NCBI GenBank assembly: GCA_029027825.1
Contig: CP093399.1
Coordinates: 2,604,001-2,668,000, forward strand
Length of the DNA stretch: 64,000 nucleotides
Direction of reading: 5' to 3'
DNA from: Rs1 sp029027825
Lineage (GTDB): Bacteria > Pseudomonadota > Gammaproteobacteria > Pseudomonadales > Balneatricaceae
The notes beneath the pieces were generated by a model. That model was not told the DNA's origin. It saw only the letters and a program-made list of their open reading frames with translations, and ran no database searches. Below are positions 8,177 to 17,415 of the stretch, piece by piece. The position numbers were made by a program, and so were the translations under genes. Position 1 is the stretch's first letter. Each line of letters opens with the position of its first letter.

Positions 8177-10843
8177 TTAGAAGTTTAAGGAAATATCTCT
8201 GTGGGATGATAGGCAGCCGGCAATGCTTTTCGCCTGCGCCAAAGAGAGCCTCTCTTGTAGTCGAACCCCTATGGTCATTTTAATCGCCTCGTCATAGGCA
8301 ATTATTTGCGGCAGTAGTTTACTCTCGCCGGCGCGTCGCCAGATCAACTCCGCTTTAAATAGAGCCACCGCAGTGTCAAACTCAGCTAATGACTTGTCGA
8401 TTTTGACCTTTTTCAACGCTCGGCGCGCTTTGGACAACTTGGTTTTAATCGCGCTAGCGGCATTAATACTACCTAATTGTCGCTCTATATTTTTGATGAT
8501 TTGCATCGCCGGCTTGGCTTCAGCTTTTGAGGTTACTCCGCTAATCACCGATTTTAAGGCTAAAATAGAGCTTTCCATGGCTGCCAGTTCATCGACTGCC
8601 GCAATGGTTTTCCTTATTTCAATGATCGGCTCATAGGCGGCGTCGGAGTTGTTGCGATACTTCCTACGCGCCTTATTTAGAGCATCAGCAAAGCCGACAA
8701 ATTTAGCCCGTTCACCCTTCCACTGTGCTGGAATTTCAGATTCTAACTCTAGCAATTGCTTTTGTAGCTCTATATTTTCAACCTTAAGCTCAGCTACAAT
8801 TTCATCTTGAGTTTCATCACCTTTAGCTCTCGATATTTGGGTAAGATTAGTTTTCAACTGCTTATCCAAACGCCGCATAGTCTTTTGCGTAAAGCGCACT
8901 TGTACATGTAGCGGCCTATAGCCGGGAGAAAATTCAGCCAAGGCTATTTCAGCCACTTTAATTTTCGCGACTAATTCAAAGGTAGCTGCTGCTTTATCAA
9001 AGCTCTCCTGTAACACTTGCTGCTGTTTTTGCGGCAAATAACTGAGATCTATCGACTTGGCGGTATCAATACTAGCACGCAGCGCATCCCCTATTGATTG
9101 ATACTCGGCAAAGACAAAGGATTCCAAGCACTGCTGAATACGTGGATTCATTGGCGGCGGAGCTGTCTCTGAGGTTAGCGCAGTTCGATTCGGTAAGTAG
9201 TTAACCAGTGGCGGAAAGAATCCGGCAATGATTAAAGCGACGATCTGTAAACCAATAAAGGCAATCGCCCCTTTATAAATATCTAGAGTCTTGACTATTT
9301 TGGGGACTACTCCCCTTAAATAGAACAGCGCGAAGCCAAAGGGAGGGGTTAAGAAAGAGGTTTGAATATTAAGACCTATCATCACTCCCAGCCAAACTGC
9401 AGTGATGTTAGCACCGGGATCAGCCAGCAGAATAGGCGCGACAATTGGCACAACCACAACCGCAATTTCAATAAAGTCTAAGAAAAATCCCAGTAGGAAA
9501 ATAACGATCATGACCACAATAACTTGGGTCCAAAATCCACCGGGCAAGCCGGTTAAAAACTCTTTGACTAAATGCTCGCCACCGAAACCGCGAAAAGCAG
9601 TCGTCAACATCGCGGCACCAATCAAAATAATAAACACCATGGAGGTGGTCTTGGCGGTTTGGATCATGACTTCTTGCAGCGTATTATCAATTTTATAAGT
9701 ACGCCAAGTACTCCAAAATACCGCGATTAATAATGCCACGACCGCGATCACCGCCAACATTACCCCGAACTCATCTTCGGCAGTTTTAATATTTTTAATA
9801 TTCAGGTCATAATTATTGACTACAAAGCCAATCGCGACCATCGATACTATTGCCAGAATAGCGGGATAATAGCGATTCTTTTGTTTGCCTACTAAGCGAT
9901 AGCCCCCCATTATCATAGCACCGACAGCACCAATAGCCCCGGCTTGGTTAACGGTTGCTACCCCTAAAATAATAGATCCTAATACAATCAAAATCAGCCC
10001 TAGAGGTGGCACTAAAGCAAATAAAACGGTCTTTAAAAATTTACCGTCGTAGGCTCCTTCAAATGGCACCGGTGGTGCAGATTCCGGCTTTAATAACGCC
10101 GTAATCAAAATATAGGCTATATATAAGCTGACTAAGATTAAGCCGGGTACCATCGCTCCCATAAACATATCACCAGCGCTCGCTGATGCTATGTCAAAGC
10201 TTGAGGGCATGGTCATTTCCCCAGTAATTTCTTTATAGTTAGCTTTGCGGATGGTCGCCGCCTGATCTGCGGCACTAGAGAGCTGATCGGCTAATATAAT
10301 CAGCACTATCGATGGCGGGATAATTTGTCCTAAAGTGCCTGAGGCACAGATAATCCCCGATGCTAATGGCTTGGAGTAGTTGTTACGCAACATGGCGGGC
10401 ATGGATATCAGCCCCATCGCGATTACTGTCGCACCGACAATACCAGTGGTCGCCGCAAGTAGAGCGCCGACGATAACCACGGAAATACCTAAGCCGCCAG
10501 GGATAGGTCCAAACAGTTGCGCCATCGCCACCAGCAAATCTTCGGCGATTTTTGAACGCTGCAACATGATCCCCATAAAAATAAACAGTGGGATCGCTAT
10601 TAAGGTGTCTCGTTCCACGTCCCAATATAAACTTCGGATATTAGTCACACCTGCACTGAGCCATTGAACGGGGCCTCCCTGCGCAAAATACGCGTCGGGA
10701 TTACCGGCAAATAACCATCCGCACAAAGCGGCCAGCGCCACTGCTAGAATAGCGGATCCGGGCAGTGCGAAAGCTACCGGAAAACCAGAGGTTAGTGCGA
10801 TAATCAATAGCGCCACTAACAACAGAAGGAAAAACAATTCCAT
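8177..10843 (-). CDS. dctM: TRAP transporter large permease (DctM) with a long C-terminal soluble extension
   Basis: The large membrane subunit of a tripartite ATP-independent periplasmic transporter, driving solute uptake with an ion gradient. Residues 1 to about 555 are strongly hydrophobic with DctM features (GFPVAFALPGSAILAVALA at the start, GNTGVQ-type partners upstream, GLNIQTSFLTPPFGFALFYLRG near 500). The hydrophobic part already exceeds the usual length of about 430 because of inserted loops and helices. Residues from about 556 to 888 form a hydrophilic, Lys/Glu-rich, probably helical and coiled-coil domain not expected in DctM. The gene lies 90 bases after dctQ and is probably in the same operon. 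There is no internal stop or frameshift, so the fusion looks genuine. Confidence 0.88.
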   Translation of the reverse strand: MELFFLLLLVALLIIALTSGFPVAFALPGSAILAVALAALCGWLFAGNPDAYFAQGGPVQWLSAGVTNIRSLYWDVERDTLIAIPLFIFMGIMLQRSKIAEDLLVAMAQLFGPIPGGLGISVVIVGALLAATTGIVGATVIAMGLISMPAMLRNNYSKPLASGIICASGTLGQIIPPSIVLIILADQLSSAADQAATIRKANYKEITGEMTMPSSFDIASASAGDMFMGAMVPGLILVSLYIAYILITALLKPESAPPVPFEGAYDGKFLKTVLFALVPPLGLILIVLGSIILGVATVNQAGAIGAVGAMIMGGYRLVGKQKNRYYPAILAIVSMVAIGFVVNNYDLNIKNIKTAEDEFGVMLAVIAVVALLIAVFWSTWRTYKIDNTLQEVMIQTAKTTSMVFIILIGAAMLTTAFRGFGGEHLVKEFLTGLPGGFWTQVIVVMIVIFLLGFFLDFIEIAVVVVPIVAPILLADPGANITAVWLGVMIGLNIQTSFLTPPFGFALFYLRGVVPKIVKTLDIYKGAIAFIGLQIVALIIAGFFPPLVNYLPNRTALTSETAPPPMNPRIQQCLESFVFAEYQSIGDALRASIDTAKSIDLSYLPQKQQQVLQESFDKAAATFELVAKIKVAEIALAEFSPGYRPLHVQVRFTQKTMRRLDKQLKTNLTQISRAKGDETQDEIVAELKVENIELQKQLLELESEIPAQWKGERAKFVGFADALNKARRKYRNNSDAAYEPIIEIRKTIAAVDELAAMESSILALKSVISGVTSKAEAKPAMQIIKNIERQLGSINAASAIKTKLSKARRALKKVKIDKSLAEFDTAVALFKAELIWRRAGESKLLPQIIAYDEAIKMTIGVRLQERLSLAQAKSIAGCLSSHRDISLNF

Positions 10844-10933
10844 GAAATACTACCCTTTATATTATTTTTTTAGCTAAATCCGTGGTTTCAAACCTGAATT
10901 TTTTTACTCACAGTACACTCACTGCCTCAGATT

Positions 10934-12016
10934 TTAGCGAGAAGGTACTGGCGTTGGATTTTTCAGTGCAGGTTCCTCTCGTATATCGGCAATATTACTG
11001 AGTAAATAACTACTGAACTGCACCAACATTGAAAGCGAAAATATCACTAAATACCCGACCATTAGATATTTAACGTAGAGACCATAACCACTTTGTGAAA
11101 TTTCAAAGCTAAATATCGGACTGTTGATGCTATGCCCTTTACCCCACATTCCCATGGTTAAAATAACCCAGCACAGCGGCATACCCAGTAATATCACACC
11201 AAATCTATTAGACCATGCTTTGGCTTTCTTACTTAAACTTGCATACAGTACATCGACCCGAACATGACCTTCGGTTACCAGTGTGTAAGAACTGGCGAAT
11301 AAGAATAGAGCGGCGTACCAAAAGCGCACCAAATCCCCCATAAAAGCTTGTTCGTAAGAAAATATAAATCTCAGCAAAACAATATAAAATTCAGCGAACA
11401 CAACCAGCAACGCTAGCCAAGTAAAGCCCAGCGAACGGCTAAATGCCGCGATCACTAGAGCGATGCCAATCAGCGGGTAGTGTACGTATAAGCCCCTCTC
11501 CTTAGGCCTACCCAATGAATCAATCGTCTCAGTCTCGAAAAAATAATGTAACAGGCCTTCGACCCGTAAAAATGAGATAGTCATATCGACCAGCCCTACC
11601 AACAGCACTGCCCAAAATGCGGCGCGAATAATATATCTGGCGAAGGACGACCAAGTTTGTGCATCCGCTCTCAATCGACGATGGGGGGTGAGTGCGATAA
11701 AACTTGCCACCAACATAACTGCAACAACATAGCTGAGTGTCTGCCACCAGCCCAGTTGCATGGCCTCAGCAGTGAGTGATTTTCTAGGAGGCTCTAAACC
11801 AAACCATTGCAGTTGAGACAGGTATTCCAACATACTCGGCCACTTCAGCCCGTAGGTAAGGTATACATTCAATAGAAAAATCAATGCTATAGCAACGACA
11901 GAGCCTGCTACTAAGCGATAAATTTTATCTTGTAGGCTGCATCTTTGCAGCGATGTGTGTGACGAAGTATCACTATTATTAGTGCCTTCATCAGAAAGTG
12001 TGACAGAATTATTCAT
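10934..12016 (-). CDS. dctQ: TRAP transporter small permease (DctQ), enlarged
   Basis: Membrane subunit of 360 residues, about twice the common DctQ length of 160-220. Several hydrophobic segments are visible (around 33-53, 90-110, 128-150, 180-225, 230-255, 275-295, 315-335). The C-terminal half carries the DctQ-like stretch TLVTEGHVRVDVLY. It sits between the binding protein and DctM genes. With the extended DctM this matches the enlarged subtype often labelled mannitol/chloroaromatic TRAP systems; that label is from general family knowledge and not a substrate prediction. Confidence 0.82.
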   Translation of the reverse strand: MNNSVTLSDEGTNNSDTSSHTSLQRCSLQDKIYRLVAGSVVAIALIFLLNVYLTYGLKWPSMLEYLSQLQWFGLEPPRKSLTAEAMQLGWWQTLSYVVAVMLVASFIALTPHRRLRADAQTWSSFARYIIRAAFWAVLLVGLVDMTISFLRVEGLLHYFFETETIDSLGRPKERGLYVHYPLIGIALVIAAFSRSLGFTWLALLVVFAEFYIVLLRFIFSYEQAFMGDLVRFWYAALFLFASSYTLVTEGHVRVDVLYASLSKKAKAWSNRFGVILLGMPLCWVILTMGMWGKGHSINSPIFSFEISQSGYGLYVKYLMVGYLVIFSLSMLVQFSSYLLSNIADIREEPALKNPTPVPSR

Positions 12017-12404
12017 AGTTTAGCGCCGACTATTACAAAATTAAACGTTAGCTATACAAGCTAATTAACAATTACCTGAATCAGAGACTTCACAGCACCA
12101 CATAGCACAAACTCTTGATAGACAGCGGTGAGAAAAATACTCACTGAGCCTTACACAGGTGTAGTTAAGATTTTTCAATTCCAGAGTAAACCAAATTTTT
12201 ACACTCTGCATTCATTTTAAGCCATTGATTCAGCTATTATAAACATCTAGTGACTCTATAAGTTAAAAATTTTTAGGAGTGACACTAAAATAGAGTAAAG
12301 ATGGGAATGTTATTATCGAAAAGAGGCCTCTATTACTGAATCAGTCGATGATTGATGAAAAAATTTCTCAACTTTATAATCGATACAAAATACTGCTGGT
12401 CAAT
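12017..12404. other. Gap between dctP and dctQ with a degenerate family 2 repeat
   Basis: About 390 bases with no gene. Bases 12073-12233 resemble family 2 in reverse orientation: CCTGAATCAGAGACTTC at one end, AAGATTTTTCAATTCCA inside and TTGATTCAG at the other end. A terminator (12405-12433) follows dctP, so dctQM may have its own promoter here. Confidence 0.5.
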
Positions 12405-12433
12405 AAAAATGCGGGAAAAAATCCCGCATTTTT
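12405..12433 (-). terminator. Intrinsic terminator of dctP
   Basis: A twelve-base perfect stem (AAAAATGCGGGA facing TCCCGCATTTTT) with a five-base loop, 12 bases past the dctP stop on the minus strand. The 3' arm ends in a T-run. Such a strong stop between binding protein and permeases would keep the binding protein in excess. Confidence 0.85.
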
Positions 12434-12444
12434 AAACAGCGCTA

Positions 12445-13539
12445 TTATAGGTCAAGTACGCGGTTGCGTTGACGAACATAAGCTTGATCAGAAAGTTTAG
12501 CCCAAGCGCCAACACTACTACGTGCCGCCAGGAAACTCTCGTGGATACGATTCGCTAGGTCACTGTGCGATTTAACGGTTTCGAATACTTCATCGGCAGC
12601 TTCGCCAAAGGCATCGTAAATATCATCGCTAAATTCACGCACTTTAACACCTTGCTCATTGATCAGCTTTTCAAGGTACTCGCCATTTTTAGCATTGTAC
12701 TCAGCCATCATCACATCATTTTCCATCGATGATGCAGCTTCAATCATCAATTGATCGGCTTTAGATAGACCATTCCACCACTCGTTATTCATGCCTATTG
12801 CCAACATCGCACCTGGCTCATGCATTCCTGGGAAATAGTAGTACTTAGCCGCTTCATAGAACTTCATCACACTATCATTCCACGGGCCAACCCACTCAGT
12901 GGCATCAATTGCACCTGAAATAAGGTTTTCATATATTTGTCCACCAGGTAGTGATACTGGAGATCCACCAAGCTTAGCTAAAACGTCGCCACCTAAGCCA
13001 GGCATGCGCATTTTCAAGCCCTTGAAATCATCTACTGAATTCATTTCTTTACGGAACCAACCACCCATCTGCACGCCGGTGTTACCGCACATTAAGCCTT
13101 TAAGCCCATAATCTGCAGAAAGCTCATCCCATAACTGCTGTCCGCCGCCGAAGCGAATCCAAGCATTCATTTCAGTATAAGTTAAACCGAAAGGTACAGA
13201 GGTGAAATATGCAAATCCTGGGTGCTTACCTTTCCAGTAGTACTCGGCAGCATGGTACATTTGAGCGTTGCCAGATGCCACTTCATCAAAAGAATCGAAG
13301 GCTTTAACTCTTTCATTGGCAGCAAAGTAATTGACCACGATACGGCCATCACTCATACCCATTAAGCGTTCTGCAAAACGTTGCGCACCTGTTCCCAAAC
13401 CTGGAAAGTCTCTTGGCCAAGTAGCAACCATATTAATTTCCAAACGCTCTTTAGCGATGGCTGGAGCAGAAATAGTAGCTGCCGCGGCAACGCCACCTAA
13501 CCCTACTAAACCTGTTTTCAAAAGATCACGTCTTTTCAT
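12445..13539 (-). CDS. dctP: TRAP transporter periplasmic binding protein (TakP/DctP-like)
   Basis: Periplasmic solute-binding protein, 364 residues, that delivers substrate to DctQM. The N-terminus MKRRDLLKTGLVGLGGVAAAA...APAIA is a twin-arginine-type signal peptide cleaved near residue 29. The segments GNTGVQMGGWFRKEMNSVDDFKGLKMRM and IDATEWVGPWNDSVMKFY closely resemble the 2-oxoacid-binding protein TakP, where these regions contact the carboxylate and metal. The start has AGGAG eight bases before ATG. Substrate is therefore probably a small carboxylate, possibly a 2-oxo or hydroxy acid, but this is inferred. Confidence 0.92.
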   Translation of the reverse strand: MKRRDLLKTGLVGLGGVAAAATISAPAIAKERLEINMVATWPRDFPGLGTGAQRFAERLMGMSDGRIVVNYFAANERVKAFDSFDEVASGNAQMYHAAEYYWKGKHPGFAYFTSVPFGLTYTEMNAWIRFGGGQQLWDELSADYGLKGLMCGNTGVQMGGWFRKEMNSVDDFKGLKMRMPGLGGDVLAKLGGSPVSLPGGQIYENLISGAIDATEWVGPWNDSVMKFYEAAKYYYFPGMHEPGAMLAIGMNNEWWNGLSKADQLMIEAASSMENDVMMAEYNAKNGEYLEKLINEQGVKVREFSDDIYDAFGEAADEVFETVKSHSDLANRIHESFLAARSSVGAWAKLSDQAYVRQRNRVLDL

Positions 13540-14052
13540 GAAGAATAACTCCTAATTATTATTGTTTATTGATGACGATTTTATTGTCGATAAGATGAGT
13601 GCTCAACGCATACATCTCACCCTCAAAAGTTGCATCAGTACAGCAGAATTATCATACAGAGTAAATTAGTTTTTTAAATATACTTCATAGTGTTTTTTAT
13701 AACTGCTCAGTAATCTTACAAAAAATCACTTGTTCAGGAATTTTAAGATGCTTTGACCGCTAGCTAATTGGCTGTTCAGAAAATAGCTTAATAACTCAAC
13801 GCTATAACATAAATTTAGAAGACATGACCGGTTCAGTATTCTTAAACCGCGCTGATAAACGCTGCCATTTAGACTGAAAATTCAATTGAAAATACTGCTG
13901 GATTAGCTGGCTGGCTGTCGTTATCCCTACTCTAGCTTATGTCGCAACCTATGTCGCAACTTATGCTGCAAGAGTGGTAACGATTAGAAAAACGCTGCTA
14001 ATATCGAAAACTAGCGTAAGAAGACCCGCCCCTCGAAGAAGGACGGGTAATA
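13540..14052. other. Intergenic region between ccoG and dctP
   Basis: About 510 bases without a recognised gene. It should include the dctP promoter. A hairpin at 14024-14048 (ACCCGCCC facing GGACGGGT, one mismatch) lies just after the ccoG stop on the minus strand and is its likely terminator. Confidence 0.45.
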
Positions 14053-15543
14053 TTAGAAATTTGGCGCGATAAATGTAGAGTTTTGCTCGGCCAAAGGCGT
14101 TAAATTATTCATACTTCTAACGATAAAATTTAATCCAGTTTTGTATGCGACATCACTATCATTGCTGATCCAGACCCGCACTACAATGGTAGTTGCCTCT
14201 CCTTGTTTTACCATAAAATGTGGCCGGCTAGTGATTTTAAAATCAGTGTTAGGCTGAATATCCAACCTGAAATTCTCACTTTGACTGCCTTTATTGGTAA
14301 TATTAATCGTATAAGTGTTTTCAATGCCATTAGCTACCTTTTGGTACAACACCCCACTTCGATCTCTAACCACATCAACACTTAATGGCGCTCGGCTTAA
14401 AATTGAGTAGAAGAATGCACTGCAAACAAGCAAAGTTAGCACCCCCCACAATATAGTTTTCGGTCGCAACCAGATAGCCTGACGATTATTCGGCTCAGCC
14501 TGAGAAGAGAAGCGAATTAAATCAGCCTCAAAACCCATTTTCTGCATCACTGTGTTACAGGCATCAACACACAAACCACAATCGATACAAGGGTATTGCA
14601 GTCCATCTCTAATATCTATATCGACCGGACAAACCTGTACACACAAAGAGCAATCTACACAGTCCCCCAATACCTCACTTACTTGATTAGCGCCTTGTTT
14701 GCGTTTTCCCCGCGCCTCACCGCGCTGTGCGTCATATGTAACTACTAAGGTATCTTTGGTGTACATCACCGCTTGAAACCTAGCGTACGGACACATATGC
14801 ATACACACTTTCTCTCTCAGCCAGCCGGCATTAAGGTAAGTACCTAACACAAAAACTATGATCCAACTAACCGCGATATAATGAATAGTCAAGTTTAGAG
14901 TGTCGCTCACTAGTGGCTGTATTTCATAGAAATAGCCGACGAAGGTATAGGCCGTTATCAGCGACATAAGCACCCATAGCAAGTGTTTGCTAGCCTTGCG
15001 GATAATTTTATTTGTCGACCAACTTTGTTTATCCAACTTAATACGTTTGTTCCTATCTCCCTCGCATTTTTCCTCTATCCAAATAAATATAAAGGTCCAC
15101 ACTGTCTGTGGACAGGCGAATCCACACCAAGCTCTGCCGACTACTAGCGTGGCGACGATCAACAAAAAAGCAGACAACACTAATAATTCAACTAAATAGA
15201 CGGCATCTTGCGGCCAAAAAGTCATTGCAAAAATATGAAATTGTTGCTGCTGTAAATCAAATAGCACCGCTGGACGCCCATCTATTTCCAGCCAGGGGAT
15301 AAGAAAAAAAGCAATCATCAGAAAATAGCTTAGATATTTTCGCAATCGTTGAAAATACCCTTGGGTACTTTTGGTGTAAATCTTGCCATTATAAATATCG
15401 GCAGAAAACATATTAGGTGGATTCGAGTACTTGGTAGATTTTCGATTATTCACCTTAGCACTCAAATCTCGCAGTGGTGAGTAGATTTCTGGGGCACGTG
15501 TAACACTTTCAATAACATTGTATAGGGGGATTTTTTTAGACAT
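14053..15543 (-). CDS. ccoG: Cytochrome c oxidase accessory protein CcoG (RdxA/FixG)
   Basis: Membrane-bound polyferredoxin of 496 residues needed for copper handling during assembly of cbb3 oxidase. Visible are several membrane helices in the first half, the CGFACPQTVW motif near 140, CMHMCPYARFQ near 252, and two ferredoxin cysteine clusters, CVDCSLCVQVCP and CIDCGLCVDAC, near 295-330. A C-terminal periplasmic beta domain follows. No ccoNOPQ or ccoHIS genes are in the window, so it stands alone here. Divergent from a MocR regulator with an operator-like palindrome between them. Confidence 0.95.
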   Translation of the reverse strand: MSKKIPLYNVIESVTRAPEIYSPLRDLSAKVNNRKSTKYSNPPNMFSADIYNGKIYTKSTQGYFQRLRKYLSYFLMIAFFLIPWLEIDGRPAVLFDLQQQQFHIFAMTFWPQDAVYLVELLVLSAFLLIVATLVVGRAWCGFACPQTVWTFIFIWIEEKCEGDRNKRIKLDKQSWSTNKIIRKASKHLLWVLMSLITAYTFVGYFYEIQPLVSDTLNLTIHYIAVSWIIVFVLGTYLNAGWLREKVCMHMCPYARFQAVMYTKDTLVVTYDAQRGEARGKRKQGANQVSEVLGDCVDCSLCVQVCPVDIDIRDGLQYPCIDCGLCVDACNTVMQKMGFEADLIRFSSQAEPNNRQAIWLRPKTILWGVLTLLVCSAFFYSILSRAPLSVDVVRDRSGVLYQKVANGIENTYTINITNKGSQSENFRLDIQPNTDFKITSRPHFMVKQGEATTIVVRVWISNDSDVAYKTGLNFIVRSMNNLTPLAEQNSTFIAPNF

Positions 15544-15647
15544 AAGCTAACCTTCAAACTAATTTTTCTAACGTCTACTGTTGCTCTGAGGTTAAGAAAA
15601 ATAGTGGTAGAATCGAGTTAACTATAGTTTAAAGAAAGCTAAAAATG

Positions 15648-15732
15648 GGTACAGATACAAATATATATATATTTGTATGCACAGATGATAAATAATGACC
15701 TCTGTACTCATCATTTTTAGGCAATCTGTACC
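15648..15732. promoter_or_regulatory. Operator-like inverted repeats between ccoG and a MocR gene
   Basis: Two nested symmetries are visible. GGTACAGAT (15648-15656) and ATCTGTACC (15724-15732) are exact complements. Between them, 15656-15677 is a perfect 22-base palindrome with half-site TACAAATATAT. A related CTCTGTACTC lies at 15710-15719. The right arm sits directly before the chosen regulator start, which suggests autoregulation. Confidence 0.5.
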
Positions 15733-15733
15733 T

Positions 15734-17146
15734 ATGACAAAATACTTATATCATCAATTAGAACAGCAACTGCGCCTAAAAATCAGCAGTGGACAACTAG
15801 CTGCGCAGAGTAAATTACCTTCCATAAGAGTGATGTGCTTGGAAGCTAATGTTTCTAAATCAACAGTCATCACTGCCTACAGTCGTTTAGAAGCGGCAGG
15901 TTTAATAGAGGCGCGCAGTAAATCGGGCTATTATGTTTGCGCTAAAGACAACCGAAGTGAGCATCAATTAAAATCCCCGGCGACCAGTAATCCAGCGAGC
16001 GCCCCTAAACTTATCTCACGCACCCAAGTAATGCTCGACTTGATGAAACGCGGCGCAGCTTTTGACTTGCTCTCCAGCAGCCACCCGGATCCCCACAACA
16101 CATTCCTCAGACGCTGCCTTTCAAAAGCCCTGCGCAATCAAAGCGGCCATGAACAACACTATTACGACCAGCCTCAAGGAGACGAGTTTCTTAGAATACA
16201 ACTGGCAAAAGTCATCAATCAAGGGGGTGGAAACATCAGCTGTGATCAAGTTATTGTCTCTAACGGCTGCCAGCATTCACTATTAATGGCACTTATGGTA
16301 GCCACTCAACCGAACGATGTAGTCGCCATAGAATCACCCGGGTTTTATGGTGCTTTACAGCTACTAGAAGTACTAGGTCGTAAAGTATTGGAAATTCCTA
16401 GCTCAGTCGTTGACGGCATCAGCCCCGATGCGCTGCGCTTAGCGGCAGACCACTGGCAAATCAAGGCATTAATTGTCTCTCCTAGCTACGCAACACCCAC
16501 CGGTGCCTGTATGCCGAGCAAAAATAAACAGCAAATATTACAGTTGGCCGAACAGCATCAGTTCTGCATTATAGAAGACGACATTTATGCAGGCCTGCAT
16601 TTTACCTCGCAGCGGCCCAGTACAATTTACTCTTATGATAAAACCGGCTCAGTGATTCTCTGCTCATCATTTTCAAAGAGCCTCTCAAGGGATTTGCGCA
16701 TCGGTTGGATCGTCTCAAAAAAGTACCACCAGCAAATCTTGGCCTTAAAAGTCGCAACATCAATGGCCAGTGGCATTAGTCAACAACAGGGGGTCGCTAG
16801 TTTCATAGCCCAAGGCGGGTTAGATAAGCACTTAAAATTACGCCGCCAGCAGCTGGCACTACAAAGAGACCAAATGCTGTACTTAATACAGCAGCACCTA
16901 CCAATGGTGCAAAGCATTAGCCGACCGACGGGAGGAATGGTGGCATGGGTAGAACTTGAAAGTAATATCAATACTCTACATTTGTATCATCAAGCCAAAG
17001 AAAGAGGGCTAACTATTACTCCTGGGAGCCTTTTTGGTGCTCAAGACACTTACCAACACTATTTACGCTTAAGCTTTGCTCACCCTTGGACAGCGCCGCG
17101 AATAGAAGCCTGCAAAGTACTAGCGACTCTCATTTCTAAACATTAA
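15734..17146 (+). CDS. MocR/PdxR-type GntR regulator with aminotransferase-like domain
   Basis: Transcription factor of 470 residues: an N-terminal GntR winged helix (LPSIRVMCLEANVSKSTVITAYSRLEAAGLIEARSKSGYYV) joined to a fold-type I aminotransferase-like domain that binds PLP (SSFSKSLSRDLRIGWIV holds the expected Lys; IIEDDIYAGLHF the Asp). I start at the ATG at 15734 (MTKYLYHQLEQQ) because the DNA-binding domain begins there. An upstream GTG/ATG reading would add 13 residues across the operator-like repeat. Targets are unknown; divergent ccoG or itself are candidates. A second MocR gene lies at 32626. Confidence 0.9.
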   Translation: MTKYLYHQLEQQLRLKISSGQLAAQSKLPSIRVMCLEANVSKSTVITAYSRLEAAGLIEARSKSGYYVCAKDNRSEHQLKSPATSNPASAPKLISRTQVMLDLMKRGAAFDLLSSSHPDPHNTFLRRCLSKALRNQSGHEQHYYDQPQGDEFLRIQLAKVINQGGGNISCDQVIVSNGCQHSLLMALMVATQPNDVVAIESPGFYGALQLLEVLGRKVLEIPSSVVDGISPDALRLAADHWQIKALIVSPSYATPTGACMPSKNKQQILQLAEQHQFCIIEDDIYAGLHFTSQRPSTIYSYDKTGSVILCSSFSKSLSRDLRIGWIVSKKYHQQILALKVATSMASGISQQQGVASFIAQGGLDKHLKLRRQQLALQRDQMLYLIQQHLPMVQSISRPTGGMVAWVELESNINTLHLYHQAKERGLTITPGSLFGAQDTYQHYLRLSFAHPWTAPRIEACKVLATLISKH

Positions 17147-17171
17147 CAGTGCATAAGATCATGCACTGTTA
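17144..17171 (+). terminator. Hairpin overlapping the MocR stop codon
   Basis: TAACAGTGCAT and its exact complement ATGCACTGTTA enclose six bases. The stop codon TAA forms the base of the stem. There is no T-run. Confidence 0.5.
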
Positions 17172-17189
17172 TGAGCTTGAAGCCTGAAA

Positions 17190-17248
17190 CTTTTAGCTTT
17201 TAGCTTTTAGCTTCTAACTTCTAACTTCTAACTTCTAACTTCTAACTC
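17190..17248 (+). repeat. Tandem nonamer tract (CTTTTAGCT / CTTCTAACT)
   Basis: Roughly six units of a 7-10 base degenerate repeat, drifting from CTTTTAG to CTTCTAA. The same motif reappears after the duplicated terminators at 34812-34848 and 35430-35478, so it seems to be a genome-wide simple repeat near gene ends. Confidence 0.75.
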
Positions 17249-17415
17249 CTTCACCTCTCCACCAGTCAAAAACTAAGACTATTAATTAAACGCCCATTAA
17301 TATTAAGTTTGAATTCATATATAAAAAACTTTACTTATACTTTGTTCATTTAATGTTCATATTCAAAATTTGAATTGGCATTTAACTCTGAACAGATCCG
17401 AAGAATAGGTAAACT

